NCBI RefSeq assembly: GCF_000340215.1
Contig: NW_006921546.1
Span: 62,001-126,000, forward strand
Reading direction: 5' to 3'
Source of the DNA: Pseudocercospora fijiensis CIRAD86
Taxonomy: Eukaryota > Ascomycota > Dothideomycetes > Mycosphaerellales > Mycosphaerellaceae
Length of the DNA stretch: 64,000 bases
Position 1 is the first letter of the stretch. Each line of letters opens with the position of its first letter. Of this stretch, positions 34,009 to 47,560 are shown in pieces. Both the position numbers and the translations under genes were made by a program. Under the pieces are notes generated by a model, which was not told where the DNA came from, searched no databases, and saw only the letters and a program-made list of their open reading frames with translations.

Positions 34009-37000
34009 GATAGATAGATATTTCATTTGCCTATTGTAGTGCCTTTCGGCCTATATAGGTCTGTTTCTATATATTATTTTAGGTAGGAAACTAACTTAGT
34101 TGGTAAAAACCTCCCTCCTGTCCTATTTATAAGTGTTAATCTTCCTCGTTTCCTTGTTTTCCTTCCTCTAGGGTATACTAGTGTTATAGTTGTTACCCTC
34201 TAACTACCTTGCCTACTGCCCTACCCTTCTTTCCCCCTCTTCTTCCCTCCTTTTTATCTACTCCTTAGTTTCCCTTGCTAGTGCGAATTATTGTATAAAT
34301 CCCTATTTGATAATCTACTTTACTATCCTCTTTAGGTCTTCTTTACTCTAGATTAGCTTATCGTATTCCCTTTCTATTGCTTTTAGTCTCTAATTACTTC
34401 TACCTTCTAACTATTAAGGGCAGACTAGTAGTATATACTTAGGGTTCTAAGATTAGTAGCTATATTAGTACGCTCTGCTTTTAATTCCTAGGACGTTTCT
34501 TCTAAACAGGTAAGATCTGAGTTTAATATGTTTAGATCTGATTTAGATAGCTAGGCTTACCTCGGCCCTATTTAGGTCCTTATAGAGCTAGTAGTTATAT
34601 TGACTAAATTTAATTAGTGCCTTTAGGGTTCCTAGTCTAACTTGTGTTTTGTTCTATTCCTACTCTTATAGGTACCTAGCAATTGATTCTACTAGGCTTT
34701 GTTTCTCTCCCTTTAGCTTGTCTTCCTTTAGCCTTATATTTAGTCCCTAAAGCTCTTTCTCTAGCATTTCTCTTATTAAGACTGTATATTGCTCTAGGTC
34801 TTTAACTTTCTAGGGAGTTATTTATAGCCTATCTCGCTTCCTAGTCCTAATATACTAGGCTTTTATCTTATCTAGTGCCTTTTAGATAGTCTATTAGGCT
34901 AGGTATTCTATTGTCTTTACTATATATTAGTGTCTTAGTCCCTTAAAGTATTGTTTGACTAGTAGGATCCCTAATTCTATTTCTACTACCCTTATTAGTA
35001 TAGTTTTATATGCTCCTAGGATTTTCTTTAGGCTTTAGGTTTAGGACCTACTAACTAGTTACTTAATCCTCTTTAGTATTTTCTCCTAGACTGTCTATAT
35101 CTGTGCTCCGTATAGTATTGCTAGCTTAATAATTGCTTTGTATATAACTTTAGCTTTCTCGAATATAGCCCCCTATATAGAGGCTATAAGCCTATTAATA
35201 GATTGTATATTAGTATCTGCCCTCTACTTTACCTTCTTTACTTATAGTCCCTAATTTAGTTTTAGATCTAGCTAGATCCCTAGTACCCTAAGCTCTGCTA
35301 ATAGTTGGGTTTTAAAGCCTTAGATAGTAATTGATTGCTTTATATTATAGGTTGATTTAGCCTTGCTAAAGTAGATAAGCTAGTACTTTTCTAGGGCGAA
35401 TTTTGCTCTATATCTCTTTACCTATTTTTTATACTCCTAGTACTTCTCTTCTAGGATCTTATAGTTGGTTTCTATTGTCTTAGACTAGGCTAGGATGTTT
35501 ATATTATCTACAAATCCTAATGCTAATATGTTTTTTGATTCTAGGAGTAGGAGTAGGTCTGCTATAAAGATAAGGAAGAGGATTAGGGAGAGTATTAATC
35601 CTTAGGGGATTCCCTTTTTAGTTAGTATTAGGTCTAATTTGAATTTGCCTAGAATAAGCTGTATTAATCTTTCCTATAGGAAGGACTAGATAAATTAGAC
35701 TATCTAGTTTAGTATAGCTTTCTGTTTAAGTATATATAGGAGTCTTTTATAGGAGATATTGTTAAAGGCTCCTAAGATATTAAGAGAGAGGAGGGTTGCT
35801 ACCTAGTTTTAACTATAGTGCTAGATATGCTTAATCTGTTCTGTAATTAGTTCTATAGCTATTAGTATTAACCTCTTCTTTCTTCCTCCTATCTAGCCTT
35901 TAGGAAGGATATTCCTTTCCTTAGTAAAGGTTATTAGCCTTTTAGCGACAATTTTTTCTAGTACCTTGCCTATTATATTAAGTAGGGCTATTAATCTATA
36001 GGCCTTAAGCTGTATATAGTCTTCCTTCTAGGGCTTCCTTAGCACTACTATTAGGGACTTCCTAAATAGTCTTAGGTAGTGTCCTAGTACTAGGCTTTGT
36101 AAAAAGATATTAGCTAGTACTAGGGCTAGCCCCTTCCTATATACTTTTAGAAGTTTGTTATAGATCTTGTCTTCTCCTAGTGCCTTATTGCCTAGAATTT
36201 TCTTTAGGATCCTTTTAATAGTTTCGGGTTTGACCTAGGTGTCTCTTAGTATACCTAGTAGTAGAGTCTCTTATTCTTTCTCCTTTATATCTAATAGGTC
36301 TGCTTGTACTTTTCTATAGAAGAAGTGTTAGCCTAGGGCTCTTGCTTTCCCTTCTATTATAGTCTACATTTGTCCTTGTTAGTCTATAATATCCGGGAAT
36401 TATAGTAGTATATCCTTATTCTATTTAGGTCTCCTTACCTATTTAGCTATCCTCTATATCTCTTCTAGTTTCTTTGTAATTATTCCTATTATAGATCTCT
36501 ATTCTTGTATCTTATCTTTCTTAATCTAGATCTTCTTTTCCTAGCAGGCTTTATTATAGTTGTCCTATGCTTCCTAGGTATAGGTTTATATCTACTGCCT
36601 CCTAGCCTTCCTTACTACTTTAACCTTCCTTATATACTTACTAGTCTAGTATAGTTGCTAGTATAGTGAATGTTTCTTTGCTAGGGTATACTTTCTAGCT
36701 ACCTATTTTAGGATTCCTATTAGTTTTTCTACTGCCTTATTAATGTCCTCTAGCCTTAGTAGGTGCTTTGTTAAGAGTTCCTCTAGTTTTAGGTCCCTTT
36801 CTAGTTCCTCCCTAATCCTGCCCTATTTAGCACCTTTCTAGTTAAGCTTCTCCTCTAGTTCCCTTTCCTAATTAGCTTAGACATTTAGCTTAATCTATAC
36901 CGGGAAGTAGTTTAATAATTCTTCTAGTTCCTAGTTGACCCTATATCTTATAATCCTGTTCCTAATCTAATATAATGCAAAGTATAGGTCTAGTATACTA

Positions 37001-38890
37001 CTGCTTCCTCTTGCCTCTTAAGTAATTAGTCCCTTTAGGGTAACAATTTCTATTCCTTCCCTCTCTAGTATATTAATTAGTCTTCCTACTAGGAAGTAGT
37101 AAGCTAGGGTAAAGTCTAAGCCCTAGAGGGGGTAGTAGAGGTTGAAATCCCTAAGTAGGATTTAGTAGGTGTTCCCCTAGATAACTCTAGGTAGTCTTTC
37201 TAGGGTTTTTAGTTAGGTACTACTTCTTAAGTCTAGTAGTAGGTTGTATATATAGTAGACTTAGAGTGTACCTTAGGATATCTCTACTTAAACTAATGTT
37301 AGGTCCCTATCCTCTTATAGTATAGCCTGCTAGGTTTCTATATCTATCTCCTTGCTAATATAGATGTATATCCTTAGGGCTCCCTAGTTGTAGATAATTA
37401 GGTAGTATCTTAGGTCTTTAACTATTGCTAGTCTCTTTGTATATAGGTTAAGCTAGGGCTCTTAGATTGCAATAATATAATGTTCTTTTAGGTTTAGTAC
37501 TTAAAGGAAGCTCCTCTATACCTTATCTTTGCTCTTATTAATATTGTACTATATAATATTTAGTAATGTTGCAATATTTATTAGGTTTTATCTATATTAT
37601 TTCCCTATAAGTTTTCCTTTAGTCTTCCCTTACTTTAGACTAATATTTGACTAAGCTTTGTCTGCCCTACTTCCTTTCTTATAATATCGAGGTATCTTAG
37701 TCTCCCTAGTTACTAGTAACTCTCTTATGCTAGTAAGGCCCTAAATGTGAACCTATCGTCTTGTCTAGACCTCTTTTGTAGTACTTAGCTAGGTTGCTTC
37801 TATACCTAGCTGCCTTAGCTTATTGTATATCTTTTTAGTGTATTAATTCTAGCTTCCTTTGCCTTCCTTGCTGCCTATATTCTTACTAGGTATTCCTTCG
37901 CCTAAGAGGGGTGTCTTTTAGTATAGCATATATATCTTGCTTCTCCCTTATATACTTTACATTCTTTAACCTAGTAATCCCCTATATAATAGGAGCAGGT
38001 ATTAGTTGTCTTTATATACTTAGCTACTAAGTGTCTATAGTGTTGATATTTGAAGCACTACATTATCCTATAGTTGCTTCTGTATATCTCTATTTCTAAT
38101 CTTTTAAAGTCCTAGAACAACCCCTAGTTTAGTACTATATTAGCTTGCTTTATACTCCCTACCTAGATAATTAGGGAAGACTACTTCTTAGTCTCTTCGA
38201 TTTTCCTTTTAATCTATACTACTTTTGTAATCTTTAGGCCTAGGTATATAGCTTAGTTTTGTCTCTATAGGCTCTTAATATCCTATTCTTCCTTAAAGCT
38301 TCTTATTATACTATAGGCTATAATTATAAATTGCTATTAGGAGACCTTTGCTGTTTTCCCTATCTTAGTTATCTATTCTTTTTATGTTTCTAGCTTCTTT
38401 TTGTCCTACTCTTATACTATAAACAGCTTAATTACCCCTTTACCTTCGTTCCTAGCCCTAATTACCTCTTTAACTATAATTCTTTCTACAATCTCTTTCC
38501 CTATAAGTCCTTAGATTTCCTTTTGCTCCTATAGGTCCGTAATATAGACTCTAACTACTGTCCTCGGGGGTTTTAGCGCCTCCTAACTAGCTACTACTGC
38601 CTAGGTGCGGTAGTTTAGGCTTATTTCCTGTTGTTTCTTCGTAATCTTTGCTGCGACTATATTAGCTACCTTTGTAATTACGTAGCTTGCCTAGTTATAG
38701 ATTGCTTTTAGTCCTCTAAGGAGTTCTAAGATTATTATCCTATATGCCCTCTTAGGGGTTCTTCTATCTTCCGCCTTTAGCACCTCCTCTGCCCTAGTAT
38801 ATAGTACTTTCTATTCGTCCTCCCTTCCTTCTTAACTGTCTTCCCTTCGTCTCTAATTGTTCGCTGCCATTTTTTCTGTTAGTAGAAGAT
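34009..38890 (-). mobile_element. Tad-type LINE, copy 2
   Basis: Nearly collinear with copy 1 over the whole length, differing mostly by C/T and G/A changes in both directions. It is flanked by an 18-bp duplication, atattactaacttatata, at 33991-34008 and 38891-38908. ORF1 starts at an intact ATG at 38870 (MAANN), only about 20 bp from the 5' end. A Cys-containing knuckle region is visible near 38040-38010 (YKYQHYRHL, with partial Cys to Tyr). The RT box at about 35525-35490 reads FVDNINI. Left of the element, three GATA units precede atttcatttgcc, the shared 3' end. Bases upstream of the ATG differ from copy 1, so the 5' ends are not identical. Confidence 0.9.
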
Positions 38891-38999
38891 ATATTACTAA
38901 CTTATATACTATATAGTTATTCTTACTAGACGCGACATATAAGACTACCGACCTTAGTTAGAACCTTTTTACTATATATTCGCAATGCGTTAGGTTGTT

Positions 39000-40720
39000 A
39001 GTTACTAGTAGGCTACCTATTGCTAGAATCGTAGAAAGCTAAGCTTATAGAAGCCGGACTTCGAGCTATTAAGGCGTAGTTACTACTATAGAAGCTAATT
39101 ATAGCTATAGTCGACGACTTAGCCTTAGAATAGGTAGCTATTAATCTCTCGTAGAAGGATAACGATAAGGTACTAGTATAGGTTTACCTCTACTAGCGGT
39201 ACGTTAAAGAGACCTTCCTTCGCTCGTTCCTAGAGGCCTAATTTCTAGAGGTTATTAAGCGGTTTTACTACTTAATCTACTACGTACGTAGCGTAGGCGA
39301 CGTTACTACTAATATAGTATAGATTTAAGAGTAGTTATAAAAGTATAAGCCTATAGGATAGTAGGACAAGGTCTAATATATAGGCTATAATTAGAATAGC
39401 TAAACTTTACGAAAATAGGCAACTTAGGTACGGCTCTATAGTCTTTTATTACTACAAATAAGGACTACCTCGCTATTAGAGGGCTATTACTATACTTTTA
39501 AGTATAACTGTAATAAGCGTAACCTAGTATTCTATATACTCTATAGCACTATTATCGAGGTTCTTAAAGTAGACGATAGGTAGCCTTATAAGGCATAACT
39601 AACTAGTTATAGGCTCGGTAAACGTATATAATATTAGTACTATAAGGGCCTCCTAGGCTTCGAGATACTATAACTCGTAGCTACTTAGGATTATATTCGA
39701 GAATAGGTAGATATTACTATTAAAATAGAAGCTAAGGCAGTACCTATATATAGGGGCATACTACGCAGTTATAACTATATAACTCTAGCTCGCTATAATT
39801 GCCTCGTATAGTTTCAAACTCGCAATACTACGCCGCTACCGCTAGACGAATTTCCGCGCTTCTACTAGCGTTAACGACGCGTATTAACGTAGAGGTTTCT
39901 AAGGATAAGGGGGCTTAGTAGACGACGAGGAGGGCTCGGTAGGCGTAGTAGAGGGCTCGGCGGATAATAGCGGTATTAGAAGATATCGAAATAGGCGGAA
40001 AATACGTATTAAAGTTATTCTAGGTATCTATACGATACTCGACGCGCCGGACGACCTCCTACGCTAGCGCTAGGCGATAATTAAGCTACCCGCTAAGTTA
40101 AAATTTACTATCGCTTCGTAGCGCTAACTATAGCCGTATTAGTCTAACTTTTAGTATCGTAAGGAGGCTTACCGCGAGCTAGGTACTAAGTTATTATTAG
40201 AGTAGTAGATATATAGAAATAGCGGAAAGTAGGTAACGACGTAAGGTTATAATAAGAAGCCGCGGCCGAAAAAGATCGATAAAGCGCGTAGTTATAAGAT
40301 AACGATAAAGGTAGTATTTATTAAACGTATCGATTAGAATAGGGATCTAGAAGTTATTAATATTAAGGTACGGCGTAATAACGACGCTTAGTATACCGAG
40401 TACTAGACTATTTATCGCTTCGACCTATAGAAGAGATACGACGCGTTAATAATAGCCGCTACCCTTTAGGTATAAAAAAGCTATAAGCTATTAGTAGTAT
40501 ATAGTACTATTTGCGCTTAATACGATACTAGAGCCTAGGAAGTCTTTATCGCCGCCGGCGGCGCCTATATATCTCGAGTCGACTATAAAAACGCCGGTAA
40601 ATCGTACTAAGTAATATATAAATACGCGCGCCTTAGCGGTTAGGTTAGTAGCTAGTAAGATTAGCAAGAAGAGCTATTATTATAGCTAGGACAAAGTAAG
40701 TAGATAAGACAAAGTAGATA
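39000..40720 (+). pseudogene. MULE transposase C-terminal relic
   Basis: The reading frame with RIP-type stops contains IRTTSLLEGYYYTFKY near 39455, almost the same as VRTTSLLEGYYIHLKH in the MULE at 50.9-55 kb. This segment lies after the catalytic core in that family. Near 39760-39850 a SWIM-type region can be guessed (ITLARYNCLVQFQ, then TTPLPLDEFPRFY), with most metal ligands mutated. A Gln/Arg-rich and Lys-rich tail follows to about 40330. The catalytic DATYKTN-type block is missing upstream, where the LINE copy 2 flank lies, so this is a 5'-truncated copy. Confidence 0.6.
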
Positions 40721-40989
40721 AGATAAGGTTAGAATTAGTATTATAGGCCGCTCGGTTACGCTCGCTATATTCCGAGCGGCTAATTAGATCTACGGTTTAT
40801 TTCTCGAATTCGGCTCGAATTCGTAGTCTATCTAGGCGACTAAATTCTTATAGTTTCCGCTATTCGATTAGTAAAAAAAGCTAAAGCTTAGAGTTCCGAG
40901 AATTCTCGAATAAAGCCGCTTACCTTATATAGTTATTAAAATAGCTAATTAATTCTAATAAATCTAGCGCGGGCTAGGCTTCTAGCGTA

Positions 40990-42816
40990 GCTTAGTAAGG
41001 AATATCGAAACTCCGACTTGTTTACATTTTCGAAACCCGAACAAATAGCTAATCTTTAGACAACTTCTACGCTACTAATATATTAGTAATACGTACCGTC
41101 GATAAGAAGCGAACCTATACGACTATTTACGTCTATAAAGACTAACTAGCGCTACTTATATAGCGTAGATAGCTTATACTTATAGACGCGACTTATAAAA
41201 CTAACTATCTCGGCTAGTTTTTATATACTATAATAATACGAGACGATAACGGCCTTTAGCGATATATTACGCACTTTCTAAGTTTTACTAATAATAGCGA
41301 TATCGTATTAGCGTATCTTAAACAGATTATTCGATAGTCTAGCGGCCGCTATAGTTATAGACTACGCTTCTTCCTTACTAACGACTTAGTAGCCTAGAGA
41401 CGCGCTATTCGATTAATATAGCCTCTAGTATTACCGATAGACGAGAATACTCCGCAAACAGCTATAGAAGCTACTAAAATCGAGGACTCCGAGTCTAACG
41501 ACGATGCCTTCGAACCTCCGTACGAAACCGACTATCTTCTTTACTACGTCTATCTCTTACGATCGATAAAATAGTACTTATTACGCGAGGCCGCCGAGAA
41601 GTCGCGCTACTACCTCTATTCCGCTATTAAATTAAGGCGCTCCGTCGCTAGTTATATAGACAGCCTATAGAGCGCTATTCTAAGCCTTCTAAAGTAGAAT
41701 ATATTACAAAGGAGCTAAAGGATAATATTCGCTATTAGGCGCTCTATTATCGTATAGACTATACTATTCTAATATAGGTAAAAAATACTAATACCCTCGA
41801 AGGTTATTATAACAAATATAAGTACGAGAATAAGGCGCGAGTAGCTAGCGAATATACACTCTACGGTACTATAATATACGTAGAAATAAAGGATAGCGAA
41901 TACGAATAGCGTTTACTTTATTATACCGATAGCAATAATAGTAAGATCTATCTATTAGCGACTAGCGATAACGGCCTTCTAAAGCGCTAGTTAGTAGACT
42001 TTCTATAGCAGTTATAATAACTAATCGGTAAGCAATACTAGCTCGGTATCCAACCTAACTATATAGCGGCGCGCTTACTTAGTAATAAGACAACGTACGA
42101 ATATAAATTCTATTTATAATATTAAGTTGCCTACGCTAACCTATAGTACTACGGTTTCTAACTCGGTTCGAATCAAATGAAAGACTACGACTTCTAGCGC
42201 TAGCTATTTATGTTTTAAGACGCTAAATAGGATAACGGCGGCGGCGGCTTCTTAATCTACGAGCGAGTAACGACTTCGTATCCTATTAGAGAGCTCTATA
42301 ACGATATTAGTACGCTAAGCGTACCTAACTTCTTATAACGCGAGCGCGTCTACGAGTATAGCGACGATATTCGCCGTTAGATATATACTATTAAAGAGCA
42401 CTACGCTAATAAACAGACGCTATTGAAATAGCGATAATACGAGTAGAAGCGCTTCCTTAAGCGACTTAATTATATTAGCGGTCCTTAACGCGCTAAGGCC
42501 GCGCGCCTTGCTATAGAAGATTGCTTTAGCCTCGAATTACTATCGAAGACGCCGCCTCTATAACTATCGCAAGTACCCCTATCTACTAGGATACTACTAA
42601 GTTAATACTATATTAATCTTAGATAAATTACTAGTCTATCGACTAAGACTAAGAGCAGGGCGACGGTTAAAGAGAAGGGGTTATATAGTAAGGTTCGCGA
42701 GGCAAGACGCGCGGAAATAGCGACTTCTAAGGCATAGGCTACTCTTAAGCGCGCTCCGTATAAGGCGCCGCCCTCCGCGTAGCCTACGGCGGCGGCGGCG
42801 GCGGCGGCGATAATAG

Positions 42817-42855
<39 letters not shown>

Positions 42856-42962
42856 GGCCTGTCTCCTTTAATATAACAACCTCGAGTAATTATACCTTAG
42901 GCTCTAAGCGTAAGGCAACGGCGACGGTAAGGCTAGGTTCTATAAGTAAGAAGCGTAAGTAA
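40990..42962 (+). pseudogene. MULE-type transposase relic with simple-repeat C-terminus
   Basis: Frame 1 at about 41185-41330 reads RRQLILIDATYKTNYLGQF, then RYITHFLSFTNNSDIVLAYL. DATYKTN followed by a hydrophobic strand is the start of the MULE catalytic domain. An acidic, Tyr-rich part follows (IEDSESNDDAFEPPYETDY). The end is in another frame: seven GCG codons and about twelve CTA codons (42786-42855), then GSKRKATATVRLGSISKKRK and TAA at 42960-42962, a nuclear-localisation-like end. The CTA run may be a CCA (Pro) run changed by RIP. Terminal repeats were not identified. Confidence 0.6.
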
Positions 42963-43577
42963 ATAGGTCTATATTATCTACTATAATAATAATACCTTAA
43001 TTCGGTCTATACCGCTATTTCTACGCTATCTCCTTAGCTTTGTTTTTAGCGGCGGTAAGGTCTAATACTACCCCTACCCTACGTAACGCGATAACATTAC
43101 CTAGGTTATAGTTTTAGTAGGGATTGCTAGTAGAAACGGACGTTTAGTATACGCCGACCTCCGATTAGGTATCTAGGCTATTAGCTATTATAGCTATATC
43201 TATTAAATAGACTCGCTAGCTAGGGATTATCTAGAAGACTAGATATCTATTATCCTAGCTAGGATAAGTAGCCTTACTCTATATATATCTAAGGAGAAAA
43301 GCCGGTAGTATAATAACTCCTCTTTCCCTAAGTTCTGTCCTCCGTAGGCTCTAGTTCCTACCTATAGTACTTTATATAGTATTAGTTGCCCTAACCTACT
43401 CCTCTTGCTAGGTAGGCTTAGCCTTCGCCCTCCTCGGCCCCCTTCTCTACTCCCCTCTCCTTGTCCTAATACTATATTAGTACTTCCTCCTTTGCTAGTA
43501 AGAACTAGTCGAGTATACCTTCCTATATTAGCTACCTTGCTATTACTAAGAGTCCTTTCCCTATAGTAGTGTTATAA
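42963..43577. other. Non-coding, with a fragment of the 0.61-0.67-kb repeat
   Basis: At about 43205-43250 the words gctagggattatctagaaga and ctagatatctat match part of the repeat unit at 44070-44110. A CT-rich tract lies at 43390-43500. No gene is seen. Confidence 0.4.
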
Positions 43578-44212
43578 TATATATTAGACGATAGATTAGA
43601 GGGTCTATATATCTTAAGATCTTTGAAACTCTATAAAAGAGGCAGAGTTCCTACTTAATATATACTAGAGTTCCTATATTTTCTTAAACTATACTTTCTT
43701 AATCGCTAAATCTATCTATACCTAGCCCTATACTATCTAATATAATTTCTAAGATAATACTCGGATAAATAAACTAGATATAACTATATCGATCTACTTT
43801 AATAACTAAGATCTAGGAATATAGTTCTTATACTACTAGATACTAACTGTCGATAGTCTATCTATAGATATCTTTAGAATAGGAAATTGTAATTTATTGT
43901 TTAGATACCCGAGGCTAATATCTAGATTAAGAATAATCCCAATCCGCTATTCGTTTTAGACAATTAGATATATAGCTTACTAAGTAGTGACTTTATTATA
44001 AGAGATATAGATAGAATCCCTATCGATTTTCGGGTTTTATAGTAGTAGAGTCTTTATCTTAGTATTAAATAGACTATCTAGGTAGGGATTATCTGGAAGG
44101 CTAGATATCTATGATAAAACCGATATTTCTATAGATAAAGCCTATATATATAATGTATAGTAATCTGTGTATATATTGCCTATATTAGAGGATAGATTAA
44201 GGGGTCTATAGC
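43578..44212. repeat. Tandem repeat, unit A (~0.61 kb)
   Basis: Starts with attagacgatagattagagg and tatatatcttaagatctttg, and ends with a further copy of the same boundary (attaggggtcta-like) at 44195-44212. It shares long blocks with units B and C at 46702-47560 (for example ctctataaaagaggcagagt, gatctactttaataact). The Tc1/mariner element begins right at its end. Confidence 0.75.
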
Positions 44213-46701
44213 GGGTCCCCCTACGCTCGGAGAAGCTACGTTATTAAGTTCAACCCCTTAGAGACCCCTATAATTAGACTAGCGTACTAAGAGTAAATAA
44301 CTTTAGCTGCCTGCGCTTATAATAGTATTAGCTACTACTGCTACCTAGCAATAGTAACGATTAGGGCATATAAAGTCGGCTAGGTAGACTATATAGACTA
44401 AGTGTAAAGTAGACTAAATACTACGTATAGAAGCAGCTAATTATAAGAGCTAGTTAAACCCTTAGACCTTCGCGGAAGAGACAACAATATAGGAGATAAC
44501 AAGTAAGTATTTACTAATAGGTATATCCGCCTTCTACCTTAATAACTATAGCTATTCTCGTAGGCATAGTATTAATTAGCTATCTAATACGAGCGTTAGT
44601 AGCAACCTCGACCTATAAAGCGGTAATACGTGCTTCTATAGCTCTTTAAGAGGTTAGCACCTAGTAAGCTATATATAGTCGCTTCTTAATATCTACCTAT
44701 ACGTTCTTAATAGGGTTGAGGTTAGGTAAATTAGGAGGCTAGTTAAGCTTAAAGCGGTATATTCTTATCCGCAAACTAGGCGCGGCTCTTGTAGCTTATA
44801 TAGTAAGGTGCGTTATCCTACTAGAATATTAGGTCTAGTTAATAGATTAGCTCGTACGGAAATAGCTAGAAGCCTATAGGGTCGTATAGTGTTATATAAT
44901 TAGGGCGAGTTAAGTCGTAGATAGTATCGTTAACGTCGGTAATAGCTTCTTAAATAGAAGGGCTAATATACTTAGTATAAGAAGTTAAGTTAATCGTGCC
45001 CTAGTCGGCTCTATTCTATCGAATAAGGTTGCTACGGCTAGTACGGCCGGAAATACAACCCTAATATAGTTAATAGGGTATCGCCTTAAACCTACGGGCA
45101 GTTAGTATATTAGTAGAGTATAAGAGGGATTAAATTAGCTAGTTTTATATACTTTAGAGCTAGGCAATTATTATTAAATCGCTCGTTAGGGTTAGGAGTA
45201 ACCTAAGTACGGTAGAAGCTACCCTAGTAAATAGCAAACTCGTTACTAAAGATAACTTAGTACTAGTCTTACAAGGTCTAGTACTATAGCGATAGTACGA
45301 ATGCTAGTCGCTTAGCTAATTAAGTTAGTATAGTACTATTATAGAGTAAGGGTATATATGCCTTTAGTACGCTTAGTAATCTATAGTCGCTATACTATAA
45401 TACAACGTCTATAGCCGGCGGCTCTATAGATGCGGCGCATAGTCCTTACTAAGCAAGGCAGGTTCAAATAGTCTCTAAGCTTGCTATACGGCATTCGCCG
45501 GACCTCTGCGTTGCCTATAAAGAACAATTAGTATAGTTATAGCAGCTAGATTAAGTGAAATACTAGCCTTTAAGAGCGTCTTTAAAGCGCTAAATAACGC
45601 CCTTAGGAATAGTCTCTATATTGTCTAGTACGAAGCGCATTTCTCGAGTAAGAGATATACGCGCTAGACGGCACCTACGAGGCGTATTATATTCGCGTAG
45701 AATGCGACTAACTATAAAGGGCTATTATCTAAGGAAGGCGGCAATATTAGGTATAGTAATACTACGCTTAGCTAGTTGTTTAATAGTGTATCTAATACGA
45801 TAGGCTTCTTCTAGTATAGCTCGACTAAGTAGATCGATAAAGTAGAGGCTAGTCTTATCGTAATTGCCGAAGTCGTTATAAAAGATAGGCCTTAAAGGGC
45901 GCTTAGAAGGGGTTAGAAGATTCAAGATATCGTATAGCTTAAGAGGGCTTCTAGAAGGCACTAGATAGGGCATTGTTAGTAGCTTAACTTAAGTGCTAGT
46001 AATAGTATTAGCTAGGTTATATTTAAGAGACTTATTAAAAAAAGACTTAGTGCTAAAAGCAGACTAAGACTCTTCGAATAAGAAGTCTAAGAAGAAGGGA
46101 TCCTTAATTAGTTATATAGCAATCGTTGCCTTAAGAACTAGTAAGAAGGGAGGGACAATTAGGGAAGGGGTAGAGGTTAGAGAGGGAGTATCCTCTCTAA
46201 TCGGGGTCTAAGGAACCTACGGAAGCTTGCGAGCTATGCTTTTAGTAAGGAACTTAGTAGGGAGTATCGCTTAAGCGCTTATATATATTCCAAATAAGTG
46301 TATAAAGGAGATGCCTTCTCTCTAGCGAGATTTCCGGCCTATTTTATATACCTACCTCTTCTAATATTATAATAGCTCCTATACTAACTCTATAACTAAA
46401 ACAACCTCTTTTAAGCGCGTCGTCGAAGCAGCGAGATTGCCTATATATCGTCGTCGTAGTAGCGGTATAGATATTACTATATAAGGGCATTGTTAGTATA
46501 GGAGGCTTCGAGGTAGGTAGGTATTAGAAATTAGCTATAGTAGGCGGCGGCGAGCTATATATAGCGACGGCGACAAGGCCTAATTGCAACGCTTCTAATC
46601 GGATAAGAAGGCGATATAATATATAGATAGACGTAGATAGCCTATCGATATTATAAAGGTTGTTATCGGAAGGCAAACTCTACCCTCGGAATTAGCTAAG
46701 T
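44213..46701 (-). mobile_element. Tc1/mariner element inserted in the tandem repeat
   Basis: The transposase lies on the minus strand from about 45973 (ATG, MPYLVPSRS) to about 44500. The N-terminal part has helix-turn-helix-like text (IRYTIKQLAKRSITIPNIAA, then ILREYNTPRR). The C-terminal DDE signature is near 44760-44705, FKLNWPPNLPNLNPIKNV, matching WPPNSPDLNPIENVW of the Tc1/IS630 family with RIP-type changes. The element sits between a repeat unit ending in ggtcta and one resuming at tatatatcttaag, consistent with a TA target. Terminal inverted repeats are not clear by eye. The 46000-46700 part is non-coding. Confidence 0.8.
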
Positions 46702-47560
46702 GCTATATATATCTTAAGATCTTTAAAACTCTATAAAAGAGGCAGAGTTCCTGCTTAATATATATTAAAGCCCTATAGTTGTTTAAACTATGCTTTCTTA
46801 ATCGGTATCTTTAAAAAGAGATAGTAATCTTTAATGTAAGTGGGTATCTTTTCAGAGTTCTCTCTTTTGCTCTAGTTTATTATCGAAAACCTATCTATAC
46901 GTAGCTTTATTTTATCTAATATGATTCCTAAGACAATACTTAGATAAATAAACTAGATATAATTAATTATATCGATCTACTTTAATACCTAAGATCTAGG
47001 AATATAGTTATTATACTACTAGATACTAATTATCGATAGGCTATCTATAGATATCTTTAGAATAAGAAATTATAATTTATTCTTTAGATATAACACCTAG
47101 ATTCAAAAAAAAAACCTAAGCCGCTATTCGTTTTATACTATTATATATCTAGCTTACTAAGTAGTAACTTTATCCTAAGAGATATAGATAAAATCCCTAT
47201 CGATTATAAGATTTTACAATAGTAGAGTATTTATTTTAGCATTTGATAGACTAGCTAGCTAGGGATTATATAGAAGACATATAAATTTAATATTTCTATA
47301 GAAAACCCGTATATCGATAATATAAGGTAATCTATATATGTATTGTCTATATTAGACGATAGATTAAGGGGTTTATATATCTTAAGATCCTTAAAACTCT
47401 ATAAAAGTAACAGAGTTCCTACTTAACATATATTAAAACCCCTATATTTGTAAAAACTATACTTTCTAAATCGGTATCTTTTTAAAGGGATAATAATCTT
47501 TAATATAGGTAGGCATCTTTTTATAGTATCCCCTATTGCTATAATCTAGACTATATCTCT
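46702..47560. repeat. Tandem repeat, unit B and partial unit C
   Basis: Unit B (46702-47370) and the first 190 bp of unit C (47371-47560) are in the same orientation as unit A. The period B to C is 666 bp. Relative to A, B contains extra bases (tttaaaaagagatagtaatc and onward). The units differ by many transitions. They are non-coding and might be LTRs or a satellite. Confidence 0.75.

Noticed and set aside
45621..45803. Open plus-strand frame of 60 codons
   Set aside because: It overlaps the start of the minus-strand Tc1/mariner transposase and is its shadow.
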